Notes: generated by a model not told the origin, from the sequence alone. A stretch of DNA of 64,000 bases from Heterodera schachtii (GCA_023374025.1 SIJG01000012.1:2310495-2374494); one strand, 5' to 3'. Positions 21,299 through 32,138 are shown, numbered from the stretch's first letter. A program made the numbers and translations.

Positions 21299-22030
21299 CT
21301 CCCTCCCCCCCCCCCCAATAAGATTTTGGTGTCGGAATTCCGATTTCCAAAATTTTGGGGCCTCGAATGCCATCCCTGGGGTGAAAGAATCAGGGGTCGG
21401 GATCTCAAAAATTAAAAAAAAACAAATTTTTTCATTAAGGCATAGAAAAAACGATTGATTCCACTGGGTTATCAGACGAACAAATTAAGGTTAATGGTAC
21501 TTGGAGGGAATATGGCACTCAAAAATTTTAAACTTTTCTTAACAAATACTATTAAAAGTCCTATTTTTCTCCCAGCGGCGGTTATCGGTACTCTGGGCCC
21601 ATAATTTTCTCAAATTTATATTTTCAGCAAAAAATGACTACAAATTAAAATAATATTTTTAAGATAGTGCAGCTGACTAACCCGACGACGAATTTGACTT
21701 TAATTTATATATTTTAAATAATCGGCATAAGCCATTTGTTAAGGCGTAAGCCATTTGTTAAGACATAAGACATTTGTCAAATTTAATTAAATTTTGCAGG
21801 AGTAAGCTTTAATGGTTTTTTAACTAAATCTTTTTGAACATTCAAGGAATAGGACGCCGGGAAGGGTCAATGTGGTACAATCGACTCAAGCATCCATGTT
21901 GGTTCGGCTTCTTGTGAATATATTCAACGATTGAGACTATTGACTGGCGCGAAAGGAGCATCCAAACACCCGATTCGGAACCCATCCTGCCGGTTCGGCT
22001 TCTTTTGAGGTGCATGCAACTGACTAACCA
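21299..22030 (+). repeat. Dispersed repeat family R1, copy 1
   Basis: The markers are ccccaataagattttggtgtcg, ttaaggttaatggtac, ctcccagcggcggttatcgg, aataggacgccgggaaggg and ctgccggttcggcttctttt. The same order occurs at 42980-43900, and inverted at 29610-30170. This copy lacks about 190 internal bases present at 43285-43500. It looks like a transposon family, but no coding region or clear termini are seen. Confidence 0.65.
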
Positions 22031-22065
22031 TAATTTATTATTAATCTGTTTATTTTTACAATATA

Positions 22066-22357
22066 GAAACGCACTAGTGTATAACTATTGTGAGAGGCTT
22101 CACACAAATGTGTGCTCAAGTGAACCCGAGAATTTTTAGCTTCCTGTGATCACCCCTCCTCTCCTGATCAGTTGAATTATGATCTGATCGCCAGTGAACA
22201 CATATTTGTTGTTTTAAATGTATGTTTTGTTGAAATAAATTTTATGTAACTCTTTTCTTTCCCGTATATAATATCACACATATGAGCTCCGGTTGGTTCA
22301 CAGGGCAACACACTTGTGTGTTCCCTCTCACAATAATTACACACTAGTGCGTTCATA
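22066..22357. repeat. Foldback repeat with about 65-bp inverted arms, copy 1
   Basis: gaacgcactagtgtgtaa on the minus strand at the right end (22357 inward) mirrors gaaacgcactagtgtataac at 22066. Homology continues through tgtgagagg, cacacaaatgtgtg and gtgaac. A second copy is at 43950-44238. Any open frame across it only translates the arms. Confidence 0.65.
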
Positions 22358-23279
22358 TAGTCGATTAAAAATTTTAGGTCATTAAAATGCATTTAACCAT
22401 ATATTAATTGATATATTTGATAGGCCCTAAAATGGTTTAATTTTTGGAAATCACAGAAAATTATTTACCTATTCCTTCCAATTCTTTTCTTCCATCGAGA
22501 AATGGTCGATTTATCAACTTTTAAATTTCCGCAATTGACAGCCAATTCCTCTCAATTCAACACTTTCGTTAACAAATTAACTAATTGGGTCACAAGCGGA
22601 TTATACTGATAAAAAATTCAAAATTCAAAACACAAAATATGGACCCAATTATGGGCAAAAAATTAAAAATATGGATCACATAATAATCAGTGCTAGGCTT
22701 TTAGGCAGGGAGGCTTAAGGGCCGTTTCCAGCTTTATTCACTTTCTATTAATTCCAAACTTTACATGTATTTATTTATTTATTTTTTGCTTATTTTACTA
22801 AAGAAAACTATCATAATTTTTTTAGTCAAAAAATTATCTATTAATTATTTAATTCTATTATACATTAATTAAAATTTATTGATTTTTATTTTGGATTTGG
22901 ACCCGAGCTCCAAAAATGCGAATTTAACCAATTGAGCCACCAATTTTAACTGAAAAAACACCCAAAATTTCGATTTTCGAGGCCCTATAACTCACTGAAA
23001 AATTTTTCGGCACCTAAAATTAAAAATTAATAACAAATCGACCCTTATCTATCATCCAATGGTTTATAACACATATGCATTTTCCGAGTTACAGTTTGCG
23101 AGGTTCGCCTTGTGAGACTATTTTCGGGTCGACCTAGCGTTTTCTTTTCTTAAGTCGAATTTCCATCAATCCTTTTTTTATCTTTTTTTGAGCCATGCCG
23201 ATCTTGACTTACATATATTCGGAATTAACAAAGTAAAAAAAAAATTTCAAGTGCCGGCTGAAAGAATATGTAGGGCTTA
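22358..23279. repeat. Duplicated spacer (matches 44239-44950)
   Basis: It is nearly identical to the later segment except for a block at about 22870-23070 (ttggacccgagctccaaaaatg to cacatatg) absent from the later copy. It contains the dispersed phrase ggcagggaggcttaagggcc. No gene is seen. Confidence 0.6.
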
Positions 23280-23292
23280 GCCCTCGCGAGCA

Positions 23293-23459
23293 GGGGATGC
23301 TTGTCGATCTTTATCCAATCGAATTGGTCAACATCCGAAACCGTGTCGGAGTTGCCTGGAGAGCGCTTGCAGTGGTTGAGGAACCTCACGCTCCTCCACG
23401 TGACCGAGCACAGCTACCAGAGGTGGGCGTTTGTAGAATCATCCCCCGAGGATGACTAG
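23293..23459 (+). other. Coding-like island, copy 1 (function unknown)
   Basis: A GC-rich island can be read on the plus strand as SNWSTSETVSELPGERLQWL, then RNLTLLHVTEHSYQRWAF and ESSPEDD before TAG. Compared with the duplicate at 44960-45140 there are five base changes. In this frame three are third-position synonymous changes, while in the alternative plus-strand frame four of five change the residue. That hints this was once a constrained reading frame. I recognise no family; it may be the end of a transposon or host gene. Confidence 0.35.
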
Positions 23460-23916
23460 TCGACTTCTGATGGACCGATGATGAAAAAATTTTTTTTTGA
23501 TCTTTTCGACGATCAATTTCTACTTTCGCTCGCTTCTTTGAATTATGACTGATCCTTTTTCCCTCCATTTTTGATAAAAATAACAATGAAAGAAATTTCA
23601 TTAAAATGTGTTTTATTTTTTATTCATAGAAAAAAATATAAAATTGCTCACGTTTTTATACATGAAAAAACGGTAAAACTATATTTTTCTGAAAATGAAT
23701 GTTCACATATAAAATCTTTTTTTTCAATGAATGAAAATTTTTTGGACAAATAAATTCGATTTTTCTTTATTTCCGATTTTTTGTTGAAACAAAAATTCCA
23801 ATTTTGAAGGTGGTGATCGGGGAGGGGAACCAACGCAATTACTTAAAATCATCCGTTTTTAATTCTCAAACATTTCTTCCCCATATTTAAAAACAAATTA
23901 AATTAAAAACATTAAA
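23460..23916. repeat. Duplicated spacer (matches 45140-45590)
   Basis: It resembles the spacer beside the 12877 gene as well (ttttcaatgaatgaaaatttttt, gaaggtggtgatc). No gene is seen. Confidence 0.55.
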
Positions 23917-24022
23917 CTCCAAATATTTCATCAAATGATTTCTGTTGCAACTTTTTCTTTTTTGCTTCAGAATAATTAATTTTTATTAAGATGATCAAAA
24001 TTAAAATTAGGCATAATTTCAT
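23917..24022 (-). pseudogene. sHTH remnant, first ~35 codons only
   Basis: The minus strand starts MKLCLILILIILIKINYSEA and reaches QQKSFDEIFG, then jumps into flanking sequence (aattaaattaaaaacattaa). The body of the gene has been deleted. Confidence 0.65.
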
Positions 24023-26280
24023 TTTAAAGATGGTATATTTCTAAAAACAAATTAAATTGAAAACATTAAAAAATGAATTTATTATTTTAATTTGACAGCA
24101 TTTCCATTGCAAATACATATATAATTTATATATTTTCTCAGAATAAAAATTTTAAGAAGATTATAAATAAATGAAAAAGCAAAATGATTCCACGATTAAA
24201 TAAACATTTTTATCCCTACTGCTCAAAAAATATTTGTTTTTCCCTACTTTCATTGCAATTTTGATGTTCAGTAGAGTATAAATATAATTAAAAACTTTAA
24301 TTACTGCTTAATAATTTTATTTTACTTACAAAAAAATTTAAAATTGGTAAATAATGATGAAATTATAATTAATTGGTATGATGCCCAGAAATGACATTTT
24401 AGCGCCCGAAGAATTGAGGACACGACATTTGAAGACAATTTCAAAAAAGCAAAATAAAATCGAATTTTTATTATTATAAAAAGAAAAAGCCTTCCCCAAG
24501 AGCAAACTTCATGACAATTACATATAAATAAATATATTTAATATTTTCTCACTAATTATACAATAAATTTTTAATAAGATTGTAAATTAAGAAATAAAAT
24601 TATTTTTACGATTTAATAAACATTTTTATTCTACTGATGAAAAAATATTTTTTTAATTCATTACTTTCATTGCATTTTGATGACAAAAGTAGAGTAGATC
24701 TTAAATCGTGCACTAAACCTTATATCATTTTCTTTTAAAAAAAGAAATAATTAAAAAAATTAGTTAATTTTTGCATGATTTTTCAATGCATTTTAATTTT
24801 TCTTTTTACTTATAAATAAAGTAAGAAATAAACGAATTAATTGTTAATGAAATACCATAAAATAAAATTATACGATTTTATTTATGAATGAAGTTTTTGG
24901 AGTAAAATAAGACTACAGAAAAATTGAAAAACTCTCGCCTCTCGTCCTCTCGCCAACTCTCGTGTTTTTGGGGACTCTCGCCGAACTCTCGCTCTCGTCT
25001 TTTCTGAGACAAGTCACACCCCTGGTCAGTAGTTATCTGGACAAAAATTCAAAATTAGAAAAGAATATGAAAATATGGAAAAATATAAGCTATGGGTAAA
25101 AAAAATATAGAATATAGATCACATACACAGACGATAGATGGACAAAAACAAATATATATACAATCAAATATGGACCCAGATTTGCCAAAATGTTATGTAA
25201 TTTTTTTCGAAATAATAATAAATGCATTTAGTGAGGGATAATCTCAAAAATTCTTGATACAACTTAATGTGGGTAAGATCGTCAATGAATATACTAACAC
25301 CGACAAGTTAGCTGAAAGATTAGAAAAAGAATAATGCTGGATATAACAGTAGAAAAATTATATATTTTTTTTGATGGATCAATTATGGGAAAAAAAGATA
25401 AAAAAATTAATGATCACATAAAAATTAGGGCTAGCATTTTAGGTTTTAACATATTATATATTTTTGCGAATGTACTATCGCATCAAAAGACCAAGAAAGA
25501 ATAACATATAAGTGTTTTCTTATTGAGAGTTTTTAGCAAATAAAAAAAATATATTTTTGACTTTTCGCTCGCAAAATAATATTAGGAGTTTTGTAGAAAT
25601 TTGTGAATGCTAAATAAGTTCATCCTTTTTTCAATATTACAAATTTCGGTATAATTTTGTTTTCAATCTCTTTCCTGATCCAATACAATTAATATTTATT
25701 AGGACGATCAAAAACCAAATTAAAGCGAATATTAGGCAAAATTTTTTGATTATATTTTATTTAAAAAAAATATAATACTTTCTTAGCGCCATAATTGGTC
25801 TTTTTTAGTTAAATACTTCAATTATTTGCATTTTTTAGTTTGCCAAGCTTCTTTAAAGATCTAATTTAAATTTATTGATTTTTTTGTATCTTTTATTATT
25901 AATGGATGATTTTATATTTATATAAATTCCGAAATTTAATAAATAAATATTCAAAAAGCCTAAAATATTCTGAAATCATTAAAAAAGGAAAACATATTTA
26001 TGATTACAATTAAAAACGTTTTAATTTGTTATTTGCAAGGAAATTATATTTAAATCTAATCATTATTTTACTGATTCTTGTCAATATTTGTTCAGTTAGA
26101 TAAAATCTTAATATTAGTAATTTCCGATTAAGGAGGTATTTGTGATTTGTAAAAAATCTATAGAATTTCAATTTTGTCATTTATCAAAAAATATATATTA
26201 ATGTTAATATTATATTTTTCGAGGAAAACATATACATTTTTTTAGAATTTTTAAACAAAATGAAACTTCACCTATTATTC
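24023..26280. repeat. Segmental duplication unit, copy 2
   Basis: It matches 2074-4200 plus 5192-5330 without the Merlin insertion, and 35800-37877 almost perfectly. It includes the ctctcg-rich patch at 24930-25010 and the empty Merlin target near 25740. A degraded sHTH signal-peptide remnant lies at 25625-25745. It also lacks the hAT-like insert found at 18624 and 42276. Confidence 0.8.
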
Positions 26281-26665
26281 GTTTTAATTAAGAAAAATAT
26301 TATAAAATAAAAGAAAAAATAAAGCAAAAAGGAAAGAAATATTCATCAAAAGAATGGAATAAAATTGAAGGAAAATTAGAAAAAAAAAAAATAGGAACAA
26401 ATCGTCTGAAAATTTATGAATGATTAAAGAATTTGGTCTTCAAAAAAATAAAAACCATAAATCAAAAACTGATGAACAAAAGTTGAAAGTGTGCAAAAAT
26501 TCATTATGAATTTTTGTAAAATTTCTACTTTCACCATTAGTTTTTAATTTGTAATTTTTATATATTTGTTTATTTAATCGCAATTCTTTAATCAATATAA
26601 ATATATTGGCGATTTGTCGCCAATTTTTTCGCTATTTTTCTTAAATTTTCCCCCATTCTTTGAAG
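26281..26665. pseudogene. Composite of two opposed sHTH fragments
   Basis: 26281-26500 reads on the plus strand as the first HTH unit (KYSSKEWNKIEGKLEKK, then GTNRLKIYE and a stop). 26520-26665 reads on the minus strand as the corresponding piece of another copy (LNKQIYKNYKLKTNGE region, as at 50269-50470). The same chimera occurs at 37877-38255, so it predates that duplication. Confidence 0.65.
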
Positions 26666-26931
26666 TGAAAATGGTGGAAACTTAATAATAAAAAATTATT
26701 CAAAAATTTAATTTTTATTTACAAATGCCAAATATTATTATTTTTTTAAATGTTCCGATGTAAAGAAAATATTCAACAAAAAAGATAACTTTTTAATTTT
26801 GAATACAGCCCTAGTGACTGTTTGCATCTGTACAGTGTCTGTCGCTGATCAGAACTTTTATTTTTATATCTTTGATTTTTTCTGCTTAAATTTTTTTTTA
26901 GCAATTTTTTCATGAAAATACAAATTGTCTT
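26666..26931. repeat. Shared spacer before the next sHTH gene
   Basis: It matches 16210-16450 and 38257-38480. The match ends at 26897 (tctgcttaaattt), where this copy moves straight into the 3' end of an sHTH gene. Confidence 0.6.
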
Positions 26932-27618
26932 CTAAGAGTGAATAGTTTCTTCTCCAAATTTGGCTTTCCATCTTTGAATGTTCTTTGCCGAAGTGTTTAT
27001 CATTTCAGCAATTTCCTTGTCACTCATTTTTGGATTTTCTTTTTTAATTTGCCAATAAATTTTCATTTTTTCCATTTTCTCATTCTCCGTTATAAATTTA
27101 CTCATTCCAAATTGTTTCTTCCATCTCTTAATTGTTGCAAGGCTAACTCCAATTTTCTTGCAAATTTCGATATAAATTTGGCGCCATTCTTTTCTTGAAT
27201 ATTTTCCTTTTTTCTTATATTCATTTGTCATTTTAATGAATTTTTGAACAATTTCGAACTTTTCTTCATCAGTTTTTGATTTGTGACATTTAATTTTTTG
27301 AAGACAAAATTCTTTAATCCATTCATAAATATATTGTCGATTTGTCCCCAATTTTTTTGCTAATTTTCTTTCAATTTTACTCCATTCTTTTGTTGAATAT
27401 TTTCTTCCTTTTTGCTTTATTTTTTCTTTTATTTTATAATATTTTTCGATTATTTCTGTTTTCTTCTCTTCGTTTCGTTGTGTTTCTTCTTTTTCTTCCC
27501 AATTTTCTCCAAATATTTCATCAAATGATTTTTCTTTCAATTTTTTCTTTTCTGTTCCGATTTGTTTAATTTGGATGATAAAAAATATAATTAAAACGAA
27601 TAATAGGTGAAGTTTCAT
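26932..27618 (-). CDS. Secreted triple-HTH protein (intact, 228 aa, divergent)
   Basis: The frame extends upstream to 27702, but the first 28 codons there lack a signal peptide and are not conserved. I start at 27618, where MKLHLLFVLIIFFIIQIKQI is a good signal peptide in the family context. KKLKEKSFDEIFGENW follows, then three HTH units with helices KKLGTNRQYIYEWIKEF, KKIGVSLATIKRWKKQFG and NTSAKNIQRWKAKFG. The tail is GEETIHS rather than QRTAEEEE. With 51681-52259 it forms a subgroup marked by the MKxHLL signal peptide and the IKQIGTEKKKL junction. Confidence 0.75.
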   Translation of the reverse strand: MKLHLLFVLIIFFIIQIKQIGTEKKKLKEKSFDEIFGENWEEKEETQRNEEKKTEIIEKYYKIKEKIKQKGRKYSTKEWSKIERKLAKKLGTNRQYIYEWIKEFCLQKIKCHKSKTDEEKFEIVQKFIKMTNEYKKKGKYSRKEWRQIYIEICKKIGVSLATIKRWKKQFGMSKFITENEKMEKMKIYWQIKKENPKMSDKEIAEMINTSAKNIQRWKAKFGEETIHS

Positions 27619-27689
27619 TTTGTTTAAAAATTCAAAAAAAATTGTATAGGTTTTTCTCGAAAATATAATATTAACCTCTTTTCTTAAAA

Positions 27690-28582
27690 TTATGGCACTC
27701 AAATGCCGAAATTGGTAAGCAAGTCGGAGTTTACCGTTCAGTTATTGAAAAATGGAAAACAATTGAAAAATGAAAGAACCATTTTGGCATTCGCGCATAT
27801 ATGCATTTTCAGAAGATTATTTAGTATGAAAGTTGAATTTGTTCTTGAAAAATGCTATCTGATTGTAAATTTGTCATTAATTTCTTAAACAATCTTTTTA
27901 TGTCATTAAAAAAACATAAATTAAGTTTATAAAATGTGGCGAAAAAAAAATAAATAAAAGCGCAAAGATAATAATTTAAAAATAGAAGAAAACATATATA
28001 GAATTGATAATCAAATATTTACAAAGAAGAAAAGTCAATTTATCACTGAGAAAGAAAAGGAAAAAACGAAAATTTATTTGGGCAATAATTTCAATATTTA
28101 TTTTAAAGAAAGGCAATAAAATTATGCAAAAATTTGAGAAACTCGTAGTAACTTCGGAAATCGCAAAATTTTTGAAAATTAAAAAAATACCATTAAAATA
28201 GCAGAAAAAAATAGGCTCATTATTTTATAAAAAATTCTAAATAAAAAATAATTTCTTCAGCACTAAGTTTTCGTCCATATTTTCTTTTATGGTTTTTCAT
28301 ATAATTGGTGCACAATAATTTGTAATTATTTATCAAATCATATTATTTTGTGATCCATATTTTTAAGAATTCTGCTTGCTTTCAATTTTTAATTAGAAAA
28401 AAATAATAATTTTGATCAGTAGTATAAAAATGTTTATTAATCGTGGAATTATTTTATTTAATAATTTATTTACAATCTTCTTAAAATTATTTAATTATTT
28501 ATTCAGAAAAATATATCAATTGTATATGTATTTTCGATGAATAATATGCTGTTAAATTAAATAATAAATTCATTTTTTAATG
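27690..28582. repeat. Segment with inverted copy at 47255-48010
   Basis: 27690-28440 is the reverse complement of the later segment, with small indels. It begins with an sHTH unit 2 remnant (aaatgccgaaattggtaagc, reading AEIGKQVGVYRSVIEKW on the plus strand). Short open frames inside are not family-like. From 28400 it enters an sHTH upstream region. Confidence 0.65.
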
Positions 28583-28590
28583 TTTTAAAT

Positions 28591-29531
28591 TAGAGTTGCA
28601 CGAGACCGGGAATTTTGACAAAAACCGGGACCGGGACTTATCGGGACCAGAAAAATCGGGACCGGGACCTCGATTTTTGTCCGGGATCGGGACCGGGACC
28701 GCAAGAAAAGCCGGGGCCGGGACCAACCGGGAATTTTCCCAAGAGAAAATTTTTTTGAAAAAAAATTTGAAAATTTGAGTGCACTTTGTTACGGAAATTG
28801 CCTATATTCAAAAATGTACCCATAAAATTTGGTATTTTCGTTTTGGGGGACGAATTCGAGGAAAATTTTTAAAAATCTATTTCAGGGTGGGGAAATCTTG
28901 GAATTTTCTGATTCCCAAAATTCTGGATTTTTTAAAATAATTTGAAATCTCTTAAATTTTTGTTTTTAAATGGCTCTTTTTGTTGCGCTGTTTTTTCAAA
29001 AAACTTTTTGGGAACATTGGGGGCGGGGTATGGCGGTGCCGGTAGGTGCCGCCGGAAAATTTTTGAAATTTTGAGTGAAATATGTTAACAGAATCTGCCA
29101 AAAAATGACTAAATATTTGGTTAATTGTGGGTTTTAGGATGTTTAAAATTAAAGAAAAATAAAAGTTGGAATATTTATTAATTAAATTTCAATTATAATA
29201 ATGTAAAGAAAACATGAAAAAAGTTTCTGTTTAGCTGGGTAACTGAACCCATGAGACAAACAGTGAAGGGCAAAAGGTTTAGCCACTAGACCACATTTGA
29301 ATTTGAATAGATGCTCTAAATGAAATAAAAAATCAAAAATTTCTCCTTCACCAATTCCCCTCTTTTCTCAGCTAGACCCCCATTCTTACCAGTGCTAATT
29401 TAGTCCCGCCGGGACCGGGACTGGCAAAACCGGGACGGGATTTCGTTTTTTTCAAAAACCGGGACCGGGATCGGACCGGGACCTGAAAACCCCGGGAATT
29501 CCCGACCCGGTCCCGGTCCCGTGCAACTCTA
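28591..29531. mobile_element. hAT-like element, 941 bp, with tRNA-like internal module
   Basis: The ends are tagagttgcac and gtgcaactcta. The target duplication ttttaaat is at 28583-28590 and 29532-29539. The terminal thirds are degenerate gggaccggg repeats in the same orientation on both sides. The interior contains a GC hairpin (gtgccggtaggtgccgccgg, about 29036-29055) and minus-strand A/B boxes. No transposase is encoded. The host sequence resumes inside an sHTH upstream region, and the following copy is itself cut by repeat R1. Confidence 0.8.
29225..29305 (-). repeat. tRNA-like A/B boxes inside the hAT-like element
   Basis: On the minus strand, tggtctagtggctaaacc (A box) is followed about 35 nt later by atgggttcagttaccc (B box with a GGG/CCC stem). 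The stems do not close into a full cloverleaf. It reads as the head of a tRNA-derived SINE. Confidence 0.45.
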
Positions 29532-29565
29532 TTTTAAATTTAATTTGTTTTTAGAAATATATCAT

Positions 29566-29612
29566 TTAAAAAATGAAACTATGCATAATTTTAATTTTGA
29601 TCCTCCTAATTA
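29566..29612 (+). pseudogene. sHTH start fragment cut by repeat R1
   Basis: After a TTTTTAG acceptor the plus strand reads atgaaactatgcataattttaa and a few signal-peptide codons, then joins R1 at about 29613. Only the 5' end survives. Confidence 0.55.
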
Positions 29613-30175
29613 ATCAAAAGAAGCCGAACCGGCAGGGATGGGAACCAACATGGATGCTTGAGTCGATTGTACCACATTGACCCTTCCCGGCGTCCTATTC
29701 CTTGAATGTTCAAAAAGATTTAGTTAAAAAACCATTAAAGCTGCAGGGGTGCAGCGTTGGTGCCGATTGTATTGGTGATGGGTGCAGTGTTGGTGCCGGG
29801 TGTCCAGAGTAAGCAGCTTTGGTGACGAGATTTTATGTGTTTTTAGGCCAAAATATGTGTAATTTGAGAGAATTATGGGCCCAGGGTACCGATAACCGCT
29901 GGGAGAAAAATAGGACTTTTAATAGTATTTGTTAAGAAAAGTTTAAAATTTTTGAATGCCATATTCCCTCCACATACCATTAACCTTAATTTGTTCGTCT
30001 GATAACCCGGTGGAATCAATCGTTTTTCTATGCCTTAATGAATAAAATTTTTTTTTTAAATTTTCGAGATCCAGACCCCTGATTCTTTCACCCCAGGGAT
30101 GGCATTTCGAGGCCCCAAAATTTCGGAAATCGGAATTCCGACCCCAAAATCGAAAAAAATGACCAATTTAGCGAT
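29613..30175 (-). repeat. Dispersed repeat family R1, inverted copy 3
   Basis: Reverse complement of the order seen at 42980-43900: aaaagaagccgaaccggcagg, cttcccggcgtcctattcc, ataaccgctgggag, then the cggaattccgaccccaaaa end. It keeps part of the 190-base segment missing from the 21.3 kb copy (gtgccgggtgtcc, ggtgacgagattttatgtg). Confidence 0.6.
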
Positions 30176-30603
30176 TTTAATAATTTTTGAAAAAAATTTC
30201 TGAAAATTTTGAAAATTTCGAGTTTTATAAGAAACTTCGGAATTTGATTTCCGAGAAAAAAAATACCGGAAATCCCTGTTTCAGATCATTGATCCCATAA
30301 AAGGGTAAAATATTAATTTACTTAAGGGTTTTTTAGTTAGCCGTTCACGAATGCAAATTAATTTAGACCAATTATTCAGACTTTTGTTCCTGATTGAACA
30401 AAAAAAAAGCTAAATTTAGTCAAACATGATTGCAACACCAAACATAGTAACATTCTGTGCAGTTACATAAAAGTGAATTCTGAAATTTTTAATTTCTGAC
30501 TTTTTGTTCGAAATTGGACTAAATAAATATCAATTTTTTCTAATTTTTGTTATTTATCACAAAATCCTTAAGCACATGGCACAATAACTTAAAATGGACA
30601 TTT
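30176..30603. other. A+T-rich spacer, no gene seen
   Basis: I see only homopolymer-rich sequence and no family repeats. Confidence 0.35.
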
Positions 30604-30786
30604 TTACCCATTTTTGTTGGACCAATGATCCAGAGTTTTACTTGAAACATCTTTGTGGACATAGTTAATATGTTTTATTATAGAAGGTGTTGAGCCATTT
30701 TTATAGCTAATTTTCGAACCACAGATATTACATAAAACTGAGTCGCTCCCACTTTTAGAGAAATGTTGCCAAACTTTAGTTGGCAT
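30604..30786 (-). CDS. BED-type zinc finger exon or fragment (60 aa)
   Basis: The minus strand from the ATG at 30786 gives MPTKVWQHFSKSGSD, then a CxxC pair (LCNICG), then IIKHINYVHK. The aromatic W-x-HF start, CxxC and HxxxxH spacing match the BED zinc finger, a DNA-binding module typical of hAT transposases and some transcription factors. It ends SNKNG with a stop. No DDE or dimerisation domain follows, so it is an exon of a larger gene or a transposase fragment. Confidence 0.6.
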   Translation of the reverse strand: MPTKVWQHFSKSGSDSVLCNICGSKISYKNGSTPSIIKHINYVHKDVSSKTLDHWSNKNG

Positions 30787-30939
30787 TTTTCTTAAATTTA
30801 TTTAAAAAATTGTTATTTTACTAAAAGAAAATATTCCAATTATTGTGAAAACATATAAATTTATATTTTAAAGTTTTTAAGAACCAAATAATCAAAAAGA
30901 AATGAATGACGAGAACAATGATAAAAACACATTCCATGG
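30787..30939. other. A+T-rich spacer
   Basis: Nothing is visible between the BED fragment and the coiled-coil fragment. Confidence 0.3.
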
Positions 30940-31115
30940 ATTGGATCTGTTCCATCTCCTCACACAATTTCTCATGGTCAGCCTTCAGCCGCTGGTAGAC
31001 ATTGTACAACGCGTTGATGTTGCTCTACAGCGATTTGACCTCGGCGAGTGCCTTGTCACGGTCTCCAGACGACTGGCTGAGATTGGCTTGGAAAAGAATG
31101 CAAATTCAAAATATC
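30940..31115 (-). pseudogene. Coiled-coil protein fragment with an in-frame stop
   Basis: GC-normal coding-like sequence reads on the minus strand SGDRDKALAEVKSL, then TAG, then SNINALYNVYQRLKADHEKL and CEEMEQIQSM. Heptad-like spacing and charge suggest a coiled coil. It lacks start, end and splice partners, so it is probably a captured or decayed exon. I cannot name the parent gene. Confidence 0.45.
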
Positions 31116-31619
31116 GAACAAATACAATGTCGGAACTTTACGGTTCCGACTGCTGACCAAATTGTTCAGCAGTGAGGGAAGAAGTGGGAATTGATCGGGG
31201 TTGATGATCATTTTGCATTTCCACTCGTTCCACCCAATTTATCCCCCTCACTCATTTGTTCATATGTTTTTTGCCCCAATTTCCCCCCTCTCCCGCCACA
31301 CAACATGTTTTCCGCCCAAATTAGTAGTTTTTTACCGTAAAATAGAGGGCAGCAAAGAACACTCCAATGGCCCATCCCACTTTTTGTCCACTTTCGTCAG
31401 TTGTTTGTTTGTAATTTTGGCCCAAATGGCCCAATTTTCCTCACGACCCATCAAGTTTTGTAAATCGTCCCACCGCACGCCCCAGCCAATTTTCGATATA
31501 AATGGGGCCCCCAATTGCCACTTAAATCATCTGCCAAGCATTTCCAAAGGCGTTCCTGCCTGCCTTCAGCACCTGTCCTCCTCCAATCAATGTGCCTCTC
31601 TCCATTTGGCCCCAACTGA

Positions 31620-31862
31620 CCAATGCCGCCCAAATTCATTCATCTGACCACCCCCCCATTTGCTCTGTCTGTCCCTCCTTTGTCTGACCCTTTGTCTGAC
31701 CCAATTCATATGTCCTTTTGGCTCTGTCCCCCCATTGTCTGTCACTTTGGCTCTGTCTGACCCTTTGTCTGGCCCAATTCATTTGTCCATTTCCCTTCAT
31801 TGGCTCTGTCTGTCCCAATTCATCTGACCATTTCTCCCATTGGCTCTGTCTGCCTCAAATGT
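31620..31862. repeat. Tandem repeats in the LTR region (ggctctgtctgNccc)
   Basis: Imperfect repeats of ttggctctgtctg, cccaattcatNtg and ccatttcNcccatt lie upstream of the SL1 match. Frames across them on either strand are translations of the repeat. Confidence 0.6.
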
Positions 31863-31965
31863 CTGTCCGGGTCCATGTTCAATTGACCCGGTCCCATTTT
31901 CCCCCCATTCGTAGGGCCACGATCCCGGTGGCACATTTTTGTTGTATTTCCTGGGTCTAGCCCAG

Positions 31966-31987
31966 GGTTTAATTACCCAAGTTTGAG
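31966..31987 (+). promoter_or_regulatory. Exact nematode SL1 spliced-leader sequence within the LTR
   Basis: The 22 bases start ggtttaattaccc and end aagtttgag, identical to the nematode SL1 exon. They are followed by gtccccgaataaac, giving an AATAAA 9 bases later and then a GT-rich tract, as in an LTR R/poly(A) region. The rest of an SL RNA gene (Sm site, stem-loops) is not visible downstream, so it is not a normal SL1 RNA gene. It probably serves as, or was captured at, the 5' end of the retrotransposon transcript. Confidence 0.85.
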
Positions 31988-32125
31988 GTCCCCGAATAAA
32001 CATTATTTAATTGTGTGTGTTTGTGATCGTCCATTGCACCCCGACCCACCGACCGAGCCCGAACATCCCCTGACCGGACCCCGTGGCACTACCTTGTGTA
32101 AATTTTGTGGATACTCTTCCACAAG

Positions 32126-32138
32126 TGGCGCTCCTGGG
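32126..32138 (+). promoter_or_regulatory. Putative primer-binding site
   Basis: tggcgctcctggg follows an LTR-like end (cttccacaag). The first nine bases are shared with the PBS candidate at 11779-11792. Confidence 0.5.

Noticed and set aside
22177..22392. Minus-strand 71-residue frame with Cys residues (also 44061-44276)
   Set aside because: It translates the arms of the foldback repeat; no homologue is recognised and the two copies differ without codon bias.
27619..27702. Upstream extension of the 26932-27618 gene by 28 residues
   Set aside because: It would bury the signal peptide inside the protein and is not conserved in other family members.
28004..28201. Plus-strand Lys-rich 65-residue frame
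   Set aside because: It lacks a signal peptide and HTH signature, and the inverted copy at 47.3-48.0 kb does not preserve the frame.
31966..32090. Authentic SL1 RNA gene
   Set aside because: Only the 22-base exon matches. The downstream part lacks an Sm-site-like AATTTTTGG and runs into AATAAA and retrotransposon leader.
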